Assembly (NCBI GenBank): GCA_012295275.1
Contig: CM022665.1
Coordinates: 6,144,901-6,208,900, forward strand
DNA length: 64,000 bases
Direction: 5' to 3'
Source: Chrysomallon squamiferum
Lineage: Eukaryota; Mollusca; Gastropoda; Neomphalida; Peltospiridae
The notes under the pieces were generated by a model. It made no database searches, was not told the origin of the DNA, and saw only the letters and a program-made list of their open reading frames with translations. Shown here in pieces: positions 1 through 12,090 of the stretch. The position numbers and the translations under genes were made by a program. The stretch's first letter is position 1. Each line of letters opens with the position of its first letter.

Positions 1-141
1 TTAAGCTTACTCTTGAAGCATGAAAGGCCTCTGGATATATTTTTCTTGGTGTATACATGTGACTATTCAACTTACTAATTATTGCTGAGTTTTTGATTTT
101 ATTTTAATACCTATTACTTTCCCATAATATACATTTTTTAG

Positions 142-2759
142 GTTAATGGAATGTGCCAAGGATATGATTCGAGAAGCTTTGCCTATCAAATGTTTGGAAG
201 CTATCATTCTTGGGATGTATCCTTTATCTGACTTAGTATTCTCAAATTATACTGATTAGTTAATTATTACACCAGTTGTTGCTATTAAGTGGCGTATATA
301 TTAGGAAATATTTAACAGGATAATAAAATAATTATGTATAAAAATTTCCATATCGTGCTGTGAAAAAAAATTTGTAATTTACTTTTGCTTGAAAAAGAAA
401 TTTGTAATTTATTTTTCTTTGAAAAAGAAATTTGTATAACTTAACACCTTTAGTTTCCTGACTAATGGAATGATGGGAGTGGAAAGATACCCAATCAGTT
501 TTAAGAGTTCTTTTAATGGATCAATTCACAGACATGTGGTTTTAGGAATTCAGTATGGTGGTAAATATGGTGCTCTTGGTATGAGTAGAAGAGAAGATCT
601 GATGTACAAACCACTGGTGTACAAGGTCTGTATTATAGGTACATACATACAGACATACATAAACACAAACATGCATGCACGCACACATGAACACATACAC
701 ATATTCATACACATATGAATATATCTTTAATTAAGTTTCAGCTGAAATAACATACATTTTTTATCTTGAACATTTTACTGGCACTCGTAATTAATACTAA
801 AGTGAAAATTTAATTTAATTTACTATTTAAATTGTTATTTTCCTTTTCACAAATTTGCTGTTGGTTATTTAATAGAAATATGAACCTCTATTTGCACTTC
901 TCTTTTTTTTTGAAGTTCACATTATTGTTGTATTATCATACTTTATAATATATTTCAAATTTCAGAGTCTTGCAGAAATTATTTTTGAGTTTCAAAGATC
1001 TTATCATAAATGTGAGTTTCACAAGTAAATTTTACAATGGAACACTTATTATACATTGAGAAGTTTGAAATGTTTTTGGCAGACATTTTCTGATTTTTAA
1101 AACAAAACTGGAATATATTTTTTATTTAGAATTATCAAATAATATTTTTACAACCATTTAAAAAAAAAAAGTGATATTAGTTATGTAGAGTAAGGTTAAA
1201 TACCATAATTATTCAGATATATGCTGAATACCAGAATGAAATACAAATTTAACTGAAAGAAGATAAAATAATTAAATAAGTCAAAGTATGTTATTCTATG
1301 TTATTTTTCAGTAAATACTTTTACATCAAAATTTATTTTTAACTTAACTGAAATTTATTATTTTATGTTGATCACAGATTTGCATGTCTTAAAAAAGATC
1401 AGGATAGGTTTGCCTGTCTCTCATGATCCTCATAGCTATGAGATGATAGACTGGAAGGTAAGATACATATGTGAATATTCTATTAAAATAGGTCATTACA
1501 TTTTTAAATCAGTTTTTTTATTCTGGATTTGTTTTGATTATAAAAATAATTTTCATTTTAAAATTTTAAGTTTTGAAAAGGTAAGTCATTCAGCAAAACT
1601 CATTTATTTTTTAATTTTTAATTTTTAATTTTATTTAATATTATTAATATAAAATGTGCATGAATATTTATGAATCTCCATATATAAGAATAAAATTTTA
1701 ATACAAAAAATGATTCCACAAAATATATTTCATTTGTAACACTGAAAGTTGTATAAGTGTATCATTGTTCTGTAGTTTTTACCATTGTAACTTTTGTTTC
1801 AGGAGCTGAATCTCAATGTTACTAAGTTAGATAAAAAGGAGATGGCAAGAGAAATAGAACAGCACTCGAGACTAATAAAAGCTAAAGTAAGCAAGTTATC
1901 TTTTTCTTTCTCTGTCTTTCGATTACTGCACATTTTTGTGTTAAACAGTTTGATTCATAGCAGAAATGTTTCCAATATAAATACGTTCCAGTGAACAGAC
2001 ATAATAAAATGAAAATAATTAAATCAAAATTTATTTTCAATTTATTTTCAGGCCAGGTCATGGACAGTCCCTCCAAACAGTCCAAAGAAAATGGCTACGT
2101 CTGTTGACAGCTTTAAAGAAAGCCCTTATATAACAAAACAGATGACATCAACAAGAATTAGTAGATCGTAAATATGATTTCTATTTTTGTTTATTTATTT
2201 GTTTTCTTTTTTCCCTCACACACACATACATACAGATTTTATATAGAATAATAACTAGTTTCTAACCTTAATTCCTAATAAGAACAGGTTATGGGGTTGT
2301 TGTTTTTTTAAAATTAAATTTGATACAATTATGAAAATACAAATTGTACAATTTATGTGGAAAATATGTTGCAAAATTTGGCTGATGTTAATATTTCAAA
2401 AATATTATTGAATCTATAATTCACAGAATATCTAAACAGTAAATGTGTAGTCCAAACTTTTCTTTTTATTATTGGTTTACCAGTTAGATTTATATTTTAT
2501 TTATATCCATGCATCATTTGAAAATGTAATGTTACAGTTATCAGTATTTGTTTATATCACTGTCTGTTTTGTAATTGTCCATGTAAAATTAAATCTGTAT
2601 ACAAAGAAATATTGTCTAACATGTTATAATTATTGTAATCATTGTCGATTTGTTTTCAGGCAAACAGGAATTGTGAATAAATCTGTCGAAAAAGCTGCTG
2701 CAGTCAAACACAAAAACAGTGACCATTCAAGTCCATCGGAATATCAAATTAGAATATGA
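142..2759 (+). CDS. VASH1: Vasohibin (tubulin tyrosine carboxypeptidase), 5'-partial, six exons
   Basis: Vasohibins, with the small partner SVBP, remove the C-terminal tyrosine of alpha-tubulin in the cytoplasm. Coding exons read as 142-216, 454-625, 966-1011, 1378-1457, 1803-1886, 2052-2167 and 2660-2759, all with AG/GT borders and matching phases; if 142-216 is counted there are seven coding segments in the window. The first joins as REALPIKCLEAIILGIFLTN. The catalytic triad known for the family is intact: Cys in IKCLEA (191-193), His in RHVVLG (533-535), Ser in GALGMSRRED (584-586). The segment VSHDPHSYEMIDWK is also family-typical. The tail after the catalytic core is Lys/Ser-rich and ends in YQIRI, like the YQIRV ending I remember for vertebrate VASH. 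The N-terminal exons with the SVBP-binding helix region lie left of the window. A single invertebrate gene would be co-orthologous to VASH1 and VASH2, so the symbol is approximate. Confidence 0.92.
370..437. repeat. Two-copy tandem repeat of about 30 bp in a VASH intron
   Basis: The unit beginning TTTGTAATTT and ending GAAAAAGAAA occurs twice back to back, followed by a partial third start, just before the acceptor of the exon at 454. It may be simple replication slippage. No function can be argued. Confidence 0.6.
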
Positions 2760-5700
2760 AAAACATGTTTCAGCTAATTACTTTCATCTTGCAACAGTCT
2801 GCAATAAGCTAAAAGTGGCATTTGACATTTTTGTAATTAATAATAAGCAGTAAAATGATACTGTAAAGTGTTAAATTATAATTAACACTTCATTTTATGC
2901 TGATGTTGCTGATCTAAGACAGAAAATAATAAAACTGACACTCAGTGCAATATCTAAGAAATATGTAGACACAGTGGATTTTGCAGTTTTAAATAAAAAA
3001 CTAATCATGACAGTTTTATTAAATCTTAAAAATTCATGTAGTGTATTAATAGTAATAATAATATTATTATTATCACAATTCACGTATTTAGTTATGATAA
3101 TAGATGTCAAACAAATTAAAACAGTATGAGTGTATTTTCCAAGAATCATGATAAATTTAATTTAATTTTTATCAGAATAAATTTAATGCACTTGTCTATA
3201 TATTATTTAACCTATACACAATATTTTTTATTCTAAATTATTTGAAAATTTACATTTGTGTATGTCCAACTTTTATTCCTGCATTTTTAAAATAATTTTA
3301 TATAACATGTTTTTAAATATATTTTTTGATTTTTAGTTCCATGAGAAGACTGAATTTTAAGTTCTTACAAAAACAATTGATTTATTTGCCATTATTTTTA
3401 CCAACTCAATAAGTATTTAACTTAGACAATACCTTGATCATCCAAAAAAATCACATTAGTAAAGAAAAACAAAAATTACATTTAATGCTTTCAGAAATAA
3501 TAAAACTATTCAAGCAAATGGTTATGTCAAAATATTATATCTGCAGTTTTTCTGAATATTAAGCCAGTCATACAGGTACTTTTCTTTCATTCTGAAATCT
3601 GTGAAGACTGACTTCTATTGCTACTATATAAACAAAACCCCATTAAAATACAAAAAAAAGTTTACGGGTTAAAGTATATCTATCAAATTGTATTTTTCAC
3701 TTTTATACAGTTTTCAAGCACTCTTCAAACCATTATGTTGTTTTTATCTGCATATGTTTTCTAATATCAAAGACAGAAGACTGTTAAATATATTTGCTTT
3801 TAGTTGCTTTTAAATAATTAATGTCTCAAATACAGCATCTAAACATCTTTTGACACTGTTTTGTTTTGTAGATATTTATGTTATATATTTATAAGCATGC
3901 TGTGATGGTAATATTTTCATTATAATTAAATAAAGGTATTTATTTGGAATGTCTTAGTATTATATAACTTTCTCTTTGTTGTGTTAACAATGATAAATTA
4001 ATAAATAATCTTGTGTCATCTTCAAGTTACCAAAGCATGTAAGAATGTTTACCAAAGGGTAATTTTGGTGATATAAATAAATAGTCAAAAAACATCTGTT
4101 ACTTTTCTTTTATTTATACATATCTATAGGTATGTAGATGTGTTATACATGAATTTAGTCTCATTGCATAACATTTTTCTTGCTTTCTTTCTTTTTTTCT
4201 TTTGTTTAATTTTTCTATTTGAAGCATTTATTTGTCTTTTTCCATCCCTCCAAAAGTATAGACAGATTACATCCATTGGCTGACAATATATATATATACA
4301 TTTTATCATTACTACCAAATCTTTTTTCACATTTTCTTTTCAATTCTTTTTACAAAGTTATTATTTACTTTCTTCTTTTAAATAATTTTTAATCTTTTTT
4401 TTCTTTTCAATTCTTTTCTCCATTGTTTTATTATATATGTTTTTTTCTATATTGATATTTTGTATTTTTGTGGTTACTTTTTTTTTTCCACTTCATTTTT
4501 TTCCCCCCATTGTTATCTAGTCAATTTCTTTCAACAATGACATTTGGTAGTTTTCTTTTAGATTTTTGAATTTTTTTGTTGTCTTTTTATTTTTTCTAAT
4601 TCATACTTTCTTTTTAACAATTATTTAATCATTATATTTCTAGTTTGTGTTTGTTCAACTTTTCTCTGCCTTTATAATTTCTTTATCTCATTATTATCAT
4701 CATTACTACTATAATGTTTTTTTTTGGGGGGGGTGTAATTCTTTTTTTCTTTTTTTTCTGTTTTCTCTTTTTTCTACAATGTGTGTTTATATATTTATTT
4801 TTTATTCTTTCAGTTCCTTCTTTTTTTGTATTATTCAGTTTATCCCATTGTTTTCTTCATTTCTAAAACTATTCTTTTATTCTTATCTTCCACTTTTAAA
4901 ATATTCTTTTTCTTTTTCTGACCTGATTATATTTTCTAAAAATTCTACATTTTGTTTTCATGTTTCTTTTTCCTAGATGTTTATTTATATTTTTTAAATT
5001 ATTGTTTACATTTTTCAGATTTCCTTTTCATTTTACTATTTTTGTTTCTTTTTAATATAAAGTTAAATTAAACATTTTTAAAGCTGATAATTTCTTATAA
5101 ATCTTTTGCAGGTTGTTTCACTGAAACAAACAGTGAATAAACTTACCTATGAATTATGTCCATCTCTGAAATTAAATGTCTTGGTTTATGTCTCTGTTTA
5201 GATAATGTTTACTGAATATATTTTCGTAGTCTTAATTTGTTAAATTGCATTTTTACTTTAACTCTGTATGACAACCATTTTTGCATGGTCTCTTGATGGT
5301 CATAATAGGCAGGTTTGACTATGTGAAATGTGCATATATACTGAGAGACTGACAGACATACACACACACACAGAAACACATTACTAACTACCAACTGTTC
5401 TCATCTTTCATAAATGTAGTCATCAAGCAATATCTACTTGACTTATGATGATGACTTCATGAAAATGAACTGTTCCTTGTGTAACAATGTTTATACAAAT
5501 CCAATTTTCAGTGCACATTTAGTTGGGTTTTTTTACTTTTCTAAATGAACATTTAACAGTCTTTCATGGAATGCAGATAGGCTTATTAGTAATGAAGCAT
5601 CATATTAATTTAACAGAAAAATGAATATATCACATAAACTTAATTATTATATTTAAGAGTTGTTCTACACAATGGTATAACAGAAGTTAAAATGTATTTT

Positions 5701-8700
5701 AAACTCATAAATGTGTAATGAAAATAAGGTGGTTTTTCTCAAGTTGACATCAAAATAGATTCTACCTGCAGTATTCTTCATTCAAACTGAAATCTACATA
5801 GTTAAAAAATAATAATAAATAAATAAAGCATCATACTTCAAAGTTTATTTTTCATTGCAACAAACATTTTTACTGTAGAAAAGGCACCGTGTCAAGAATT
5901 TTGTACATTTTACTTTGTTAAGTAAGTAATTTATCGCCATTGTTTTGTTTAAGATACTTAAAAAATGTTGACATTGCACTGTTGTGGAATTAAAATAATA
6001 TGACAGGGTTATGTAATTTTAAATTCTGAATATTGCCTGAAAATAGTAGACTGCTTACATATAAAGAGATGAAGATATGTATTACAAGTTAAACATTAAT
6101 ATTACAAATATTAGTTTTTCATACAGTTAAATATAGTGAATGAACAAATCAACACAATTAATCGTACACAGGAGTGACAACACTGTACCATGTGTGCATG
6201 ATATTAAATATGCAAGCCATGATATACAACAATAACAGAAATTGCACTTAGTACTTACCCAGATATAATATGTATCTAGGTATTATATAAATTTTATAAA
6301 CAGCAACAGAACAAACTGAATCCTATCAATTTGAAAGCACTCTGCCACATATTGTAGTCATGTCAATATGTAATTTGACAAAAGTTATTTTTTGAACTGT
6401 CTGACTGCATCTTTGAGTGTAAAATACTTAAACATCCTAGTAATAAATTCACAATGTATGGATTACTCGTACGAAATGCAAGTAATATTAGTTTAACTGT
6501 TGACAAGTATAGTTTTGTATCTACCAAAAAGTTACCAGATGTAAAATTTTAGAATTTGCAGCACTAAAACAAATGATCAATTAACAAAATAAATAAAAAT
6601 AATTTGTAAAGCTGAGCTATCAGAAAAATAACTTTATATAGCATTTTCATCTGACATTTTGTAATAAATGTATTAATCTTTCAGTTTCAGTGTTTTAATT
6701 AAACTGATTTAATTCATCCTAGTGCAACACTTAAAATATGAAAACACAGTCTGAAAACTTTGATAACACTATAAATGTAATTGGGGTTTAATAAATTATC
6801 TTTACAAGTACAAAACTTTGCAACAATTTAAAGTGTGTGTGTGTGTATGAGTGTTAAAACATGGCAATTTTCTAATATTTTAATTAATTAAAAATATAGC
6901 CCTGCTGTAATTCCATGGAATGACAAACATGCAAGAATACACTGAACGGAAAAACATAATTTTTGAACAAATTTATGTCATCCTGTGCAAATATGTATTT
7001 TTAACTTGTGATATAAAGTTTCATCACAAAGTCACTCTCAGATATACCATACTGGCTTAACAGATGTATGATAAACTTTAACAATCCAGCACTTATCAAG
7101 TTTAAATAACAATGATTTTGTAATGAAATGAAAATGTTTTAAAAATATCAGTTTAAAACTAAAAATGCTCATAATGAATAAAATGGTAATATACATAATC
7201 AAAATAATAAATATGAGTACAGTTTTATTACCAATAAATACACAGTATTTACGTGAAAAACACTTAGCATCAGTTATTTGTAAAAAATCCCATTATGACA
7301 TCCGTGTATAAAAATCTTTTATGATGTTTACAGTTTTCATAATTTTCATAATGGCTAAAAATAATGCAGTGCAGGATTGTTTTGAAAGAGTACTGCACAA
7401 TGAACATGAAATGTTATGTACATTATCTAAGAGTTTCTTTTTAATGCTTTTTTTTTTTTCTTTTTTTTTTTAAAAACAAGAAAAACAAACATAATCATAC
7501 CAATTACTCCATTTATAACACAATGAAATTTAATACACTTCACCAAAAATTACCAGCATAGTGGACTCACATTAATGTATGTATACTCCTAACAAATGAC
7601 ATGTATTAAACATAGCAGTATTTGGAAAATGTCAGTCCTTGACCACTCTTATATTATACACATAATAATTTATGTAATATATTTTTAACATCTGAAAAAA
7701 AAAAAAATAAAGTAAAAAAAAAATAAAATAAAATATGTATATTACCCATGTAATATGCAATGAAGCCATTTGCATATGTACAAAATGATCAGCTAAAAAT
7801 AGGAAATGGCTTCTCTTGGCAGATTAAATAAGGACTTAATTGATTGTCAAATGTTAAAGATATTTCCAAATAATTGTATATGACAAAGCAAACAAAAATA
7901 ACAAATGCTTTTGAAATATATTATACATTCAATCTACATTGAAGTTATCTACAGGAGTATATTCAAAATTATCTCAGATTTAGTTACAAAAGTTTGGTTT
8001 CAATATAACTATCATAACCATAGATTCATTTAAAATAAACTTTTAAGAAACAGAGCATGTGTCCTCTATATAACTAGTATATATAATAAATAAATTTAAT
8101 ATTCTTTTACATATAAAAAATAAATTTAAAATTACCCAAATTTATATCACACAGAATGACATCAGATAATATATATATATATATAAAGCTACTCTTACAA
8201 GAAATTAACTTTGTGATTATTTAAAAAGTAGAAACTTAAATGGTAAAGATAATGACTGAAATGTTTTTCCTGATAAAAATCAACAAAAGAATTAGTAATA
8301 ATTTACACTGTCTGCGTTACATTTTTTTAAAGTATAGTTTTCATTCTTTATTTATTTATGTTTTACAAATTTAACAAAAATATGCAGTTTGGATTATATC
8401 CATTTATATTAAAATAAAATAACATATATAGTGAAACAAAATACATATAATGATACACTAAAATGTATATAAATTTACAAAGAAATTAATAACTGTAAAA
8501 TTTTGTTTCACATACATCTTTTTATTTCATCTTCTGAAATCTGATTTGCTTAAACAACAGATAGAATTTGTATTCCTTGGGAAATCTGTTTTTAAAAGTA
8601 TACATTAGTTTAATTTAACCAAATTTGTTTCTCACCAATTACTATATTTGCTGTTTATTTCTTTTTTGACTTTTCTTATATATTTCAAATTTTATTTATA

Positions 8701-8792
8701 ATTCTAATAATGTACATTATTTCTGGTCTTTAACAAATCAGTTGTGATAAGAAGCTCTATCAATTGTTGTAACTTGTACCAAAATTACAAAG
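2760..8792. other. Tail-to-tail intergenic stretch between VASH and SOCS genes
   Basis: No coding region is supported here. It must contain the 3' UTR of VASH on the left and of SOCS on the right. AATAAA-type signals are plentiful (for example near 3929 on the + strand), but at this AT content they are expected by chance, so no cleavage site is assigned. A pyrimidine-rich, T-tract stretch fills about 4100-5100, and reading frames there such as 4647-4976 are only the translation of T-runs. Short poly-A/T tracts and a GT run near 6835-6846 are the only other structure seen. Confidence 0.6.
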
Positions 8793-10334
8793 TCAAACGA
8801 TATCTAGTCGTCTTACCCGGACTTTTTGTTTATAATGGTAGTACTTAAGATACTCTTTCAGGGAATTTGGCAGTGGCAGTAAACTGATTTCATCATAGCT
8901 GACATGACAACAGATTTCAGACCGACACAAATGCTGCAGTGAAAAAGGATTCTTCCTGTTCAGTGGCAAGGTTAGCATCGGTTCAAAGAACATGCAACAG
9001 TTTGGATCTTTATAGTGCTCAATGAGACCACATACTGTGTCACATGCATAGACTGCAGGGTCATGAGCATCAAAACTGAACTTGTGGTTCCACTGCTCGA
9101 TTCTTGCATGAAGAGAACGGCTGTAACGACGGAAACTCACAGAGAAAAGGAACTCTTCCTGAGCACTGTCCCTGAGAAGAAATGTTCCCTCAGGTTTGCT
9201 ATCCAGCAAACGTTCTGCCTCATATCGATCCATGATTCCCCAGTAGAAACTACAGCTTGTAATACATCTGAGATCTGGAACAAGGCAGTGGACATAGTCT
9301 ATCTGTGTATGAACAACACAAGGAACTCTGCTACTTGGAATTTCCATCTTTAAATCACTGCAATCACTATAACGAGATTCCCCACTACTTTCACCAACAT
9401 CATGAGACAGATTATGACTAAATGCAGATAAAGCTGGGTTTGAGATAGATCCAGAAAGTGAACTGTGACTATCACCAAGCATATGACTAGACCCAGGTCT
9501 GGCACCCAGTAATCGCATCCATCGTCGTCCAAAAGGAGCTTGGTTAAGTTCAATTCCTTGCTCAATCTCTTGAGCTCTTTCTGCTAATCTTATCTCATCA
9601 ATATCTTCAACTGGATAGAGTTCATCAAAATTGGATACCATGGACATATCAATCAACTGAGGTCTTCTAAACACTGGAGCAGCTATCTGGTTTTCAATAG
9701 CTATAACATTACTGTCAGAATCTCTCTTTCTTAATAAAGCACACATACAACCAGTCTGGCACTGGGTTGATTCAGACGGACTATGGCTGTGTGAGGTTGC
9801 CATTCTTGAACCATGAGAAACTTTTCCTCGTATTTTCAAACTCCAGAACCTTTTCTTTGACCTTCCTTGTATTTTTTCTGTCTTTTTTCGCCTTGCTGGT
9901 AAACTGGATCGACGACATGTAGTGCATGGATTTAAGACATCAGGTGATGTGTGGCAACATTTTGAAATTATTGTTTTATTTAGTGAAACTCCCTTTTCTC
10001 CCAGCTCTCTTCCAGATTCTTGACAGTGAGCACTGCACGAGTCATTCACTTCTAGAGAATCTACCAAGCTAACTAATGACAGTTCACTGCCACAGCAGAA
10101 GAATGGTCGAACTGCTGACCTGTGCATTCTGTGTCTTACTTGAGAACATTCACTCACTTTCTCCTTCTTACATTCTGTTACCAGTGGTGTAGAACATATA
10201 TTACGGTTTCCATTTGAAGTCAAATTATTTGTAGTAAAGTTGGTTTCAACATTTTCTTCCAAATGTTCTATAGCGTCTGGATCATTAGCTATAAAATAAG
10301 AGAGGCAGAGTGTTGTAATTTTACATGGATCCAT
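8793..10334 (-). CDS. SOCS5: Suppressor of cytokine signalling, SOCS4/5 type
   Basis: SOCS proteins bind phosphotyrosine sites on receptors or kinases through an SH2 domain and recruit an elongin B/C-Cullin5 ubiquitin ligase through the C-terminal SOCS box. The 513-residue frame is uninterrupted. Residues about 364-455 form the SH2 domain, with the FLLRDS phosphotyrosine pocket (Arg about 388) and the run [20 protein letters not shown], very close to vertebrate SOCS5. Residues about 463-513 are the SOCS box ([11 protein letters not shown], then [12 protein letters not shown]). The long N-terminal region (about 360 residues, Ser-rich, with a basic patch [15 protein letters not shown] near residue 160) is typical in length of SOCS4/5/6/7 rather than CIS/SOCS1-3. 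The start is supported by an in-frame TGA immediately upstream (10338-10340). A single coding exon matches vertebrate SOCS5. Any 5' UTR exon is not visible. Confidence 0.94.
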   Translation of the reverse strand: MDPCKITTLCLSYFIANDPDAIEHLEENVETNFTTNNLTSNGNRNICSTPLVTECKKEKVSECSQVRHRMHRSAVRPFFCCGSELSLVSLVDSLEVNDSCSAHCQESGRELGEKGVSLNKTIISKCCHTSPDVLNPCTTCRRSSLPARRKKTEKIQGRSKKRFWSLKIRGKVSHGSRMATSHSHSPSESTQCQTGCMCALLRKRDSDSNVIAIENQIAAPVFRRPQLIDMSMVSNFDELYPVEDIDEIRLAERAQEIEQGIELNQAPFGRRWMRLLGARPGSSHMLGDSHSSLSGSISNPALSAFSHNLSHDVGESSGESRYSDCSDLKMEIPSSRVPCVVHTQIDYVHCLVPDLRCITSCSFYWGIMDRYEAERLLDSKPEGTFLLRDSAQEEFLFSVSFRRYSRSLHARIEQWNHKFSFDAHDPAVYACDTVCGLIEHYKDPNCCMFFEPMLTLPLNRKNPFSLQHLCRSEICCHVSYDEISLLPLPNSLKEYLKYYHYKQKVRVRRLDIV

Positions 10335-12014
10335 ATTTCATATAAGTTGGACCATAAATACTTAAACAGACATAGTTATCATTAATAAATTTGTATTTAA
10401 TAAATGTATTCTGTGAACAAAATATAATAACTTTCATAATATTAGTTGCTTTAGTGAATCATATATTAAAAATAACTGGGGCTAAAAAAGGCTCATGGTA
10501 GTTACCACTGAAGTGTAATTTGTTACAGGCCCTTATCTGTTATACTAATAGTAAATGCTAAAACAGCCCATGGGTCACTTAATTATACAGATTTATCAAA
10601 CAGTAAGCAGAACTCTTTTATTTCATTTTTTTTCTTCTGTTTTATGCATACGGTTAATAATTATAAATTGGAAATGAAAAAAAAAAATATATTATTATTA
10701 TTATTATTAAATAACCAAAAAAAAAAATAATAATAATAATCAAAAGATGGAAAACTGAAAATTAAAAAAAATAAAAAAAATAATAGAAATCACACGTTTT
10801 AGGATTTTAAGGTTACATATAATTGTTACTATGCATTATGAAACAGTAGTATTTTGTCTGCATTCACAAAGGTCTGAAACCTCTATTTTTACAGTAACTT
10901 TCATTGGACCAAAGTGTTCTGGAATAAAAAAAAAACAGTCATGCAGTGGTTTACTGACTATAAACGAACAGTGGAACTGGAAACTAAATTATCATTACGG
11001 TTACCGATTATCATTACATCATGTACATTACAACTATAACGATTTTTTTTACAACATCCTTCTTGGTACTTAAATACTCACAACATGCCATTACGTTTCA
11101 TCAGATCGTAATCAGTCCAAATATTTTACTTTATATGCAGTAAATTTCTGAAATTACATTTTGACATGAACGTAGAAAACTGACATTAGACACCAAGCCG
11201 GAAATAACTGACGTATTATTAGCATTCTTTTCTTTCTATGTATTTTCTTCCTGTTATCTACGCACCTCAAAAAGTATCAATAACGATTTTTAAAAATAAA
11301 AATAATTTTTTTAGCTTACTTCATCCAAATAATAACATATAATCTGTTCATACTAAGTATAATTTAAATATTTTATCAGCAGTGTTTATTACACAAAAAA
11401 ATAATAATATTTTATTTGTTTACAGGTTAATGCACTTAGGACAGATAAAACATATATTTAAAAAAAATAATTACACTAATCAGCGCAAAATATTGTACTA
11501 AACTTGTTAATAGTTTTGTCAGGATATATGTACGCACTATATCCAGATATCAGCATTTAATTTCGTTGGGAAAGGTAAATAAGGGTTAACTTAATAAAGG
11601 AGGAAATTACAAAGAAATCAAGATTTTTTTAGCATTTTAAGACTTAGTGTATCACGTTTAGTCTTAATTTTGACATCTGTTTGTTTTATATATTATGGAA
11701 ATGGTATAGACAGATATAGCGCTATAAATTGCTTTTGTAAAATATTCAGATTCATTTCTTTTTTTGTAAATTAAACCATCGATCTGTTTTTTTTTAGCAT
11801 AACCGTGATAACGTAACTTAACGCCTAATAAGTAAAATAACGGTCGTCGAACTAAACTCTTATTAAATGATTTCATTATTAATTTACTACGCCATTGGCG
11901 ATCAAAGTTGCGTTGACTTCTGAATGAAATGCTGATTTCAAATTTATATTTGTTAATTACAGTTCAATTATTTTTAAGACATGATCACTTACTATTTTAT
12001 TCATCACTATTTCA
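10335..12014. promoter_or_regulatory. Divergent 5' region shared by SOCS and ANGEL genes
   Basis: The two genes point away from each other, so this 1.7 kb should hold both promoters and any noncoding first exons. It contains A-runs and ATT/AAT trinucleotide runs at about 10680-10780. A possible splice donor for an ANGEL leader exon (GGGAAAG followed by GTAAAT) is near 11570-11580. No TATA box or CpG-rich core can be singled out. Confidence 0.35.
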
Positions 12015-12021
12015 GGTTCCT

Positions 12022-12090
12022 ATGTTATACTGGAATTTCTCAGCATGGCAAGAAAATTTAACAAAAGATCATAGCAGTTGCAATGGATAA
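12022..12090 (+). promoter_or_regulatory. Upstream reading frames in the ANGEL leader
   Basis: An acceptor (TTTCAG) ends at 12014, so the exon carrying the ANGEL start probably begins at 12015. Two upstream ATGs lie between it and the main ATG at 12083. One is at 12022, with a 22-codon frame that stops at 12090 and so overlaps the main start out of frame. The other is at 12045, with a 9-codon frame ending at 12074. Overlapping upstream frames usually lower translation of the main frame; that role is inferred here. Confidence 0.5.

Noticed and set aside
4647-4976. 109-residue open frame rich in Phe and Ser
   Set aside because: It is the translation of a T-rich tract. There is no domain, no codon structure and no splice context.
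9015-9565. Open frames overlapping the SOCS gene (9015-9353 + and 9350-9565 -)
   Set aside because: Shadow frames of the strongly supported SOCS coding region.
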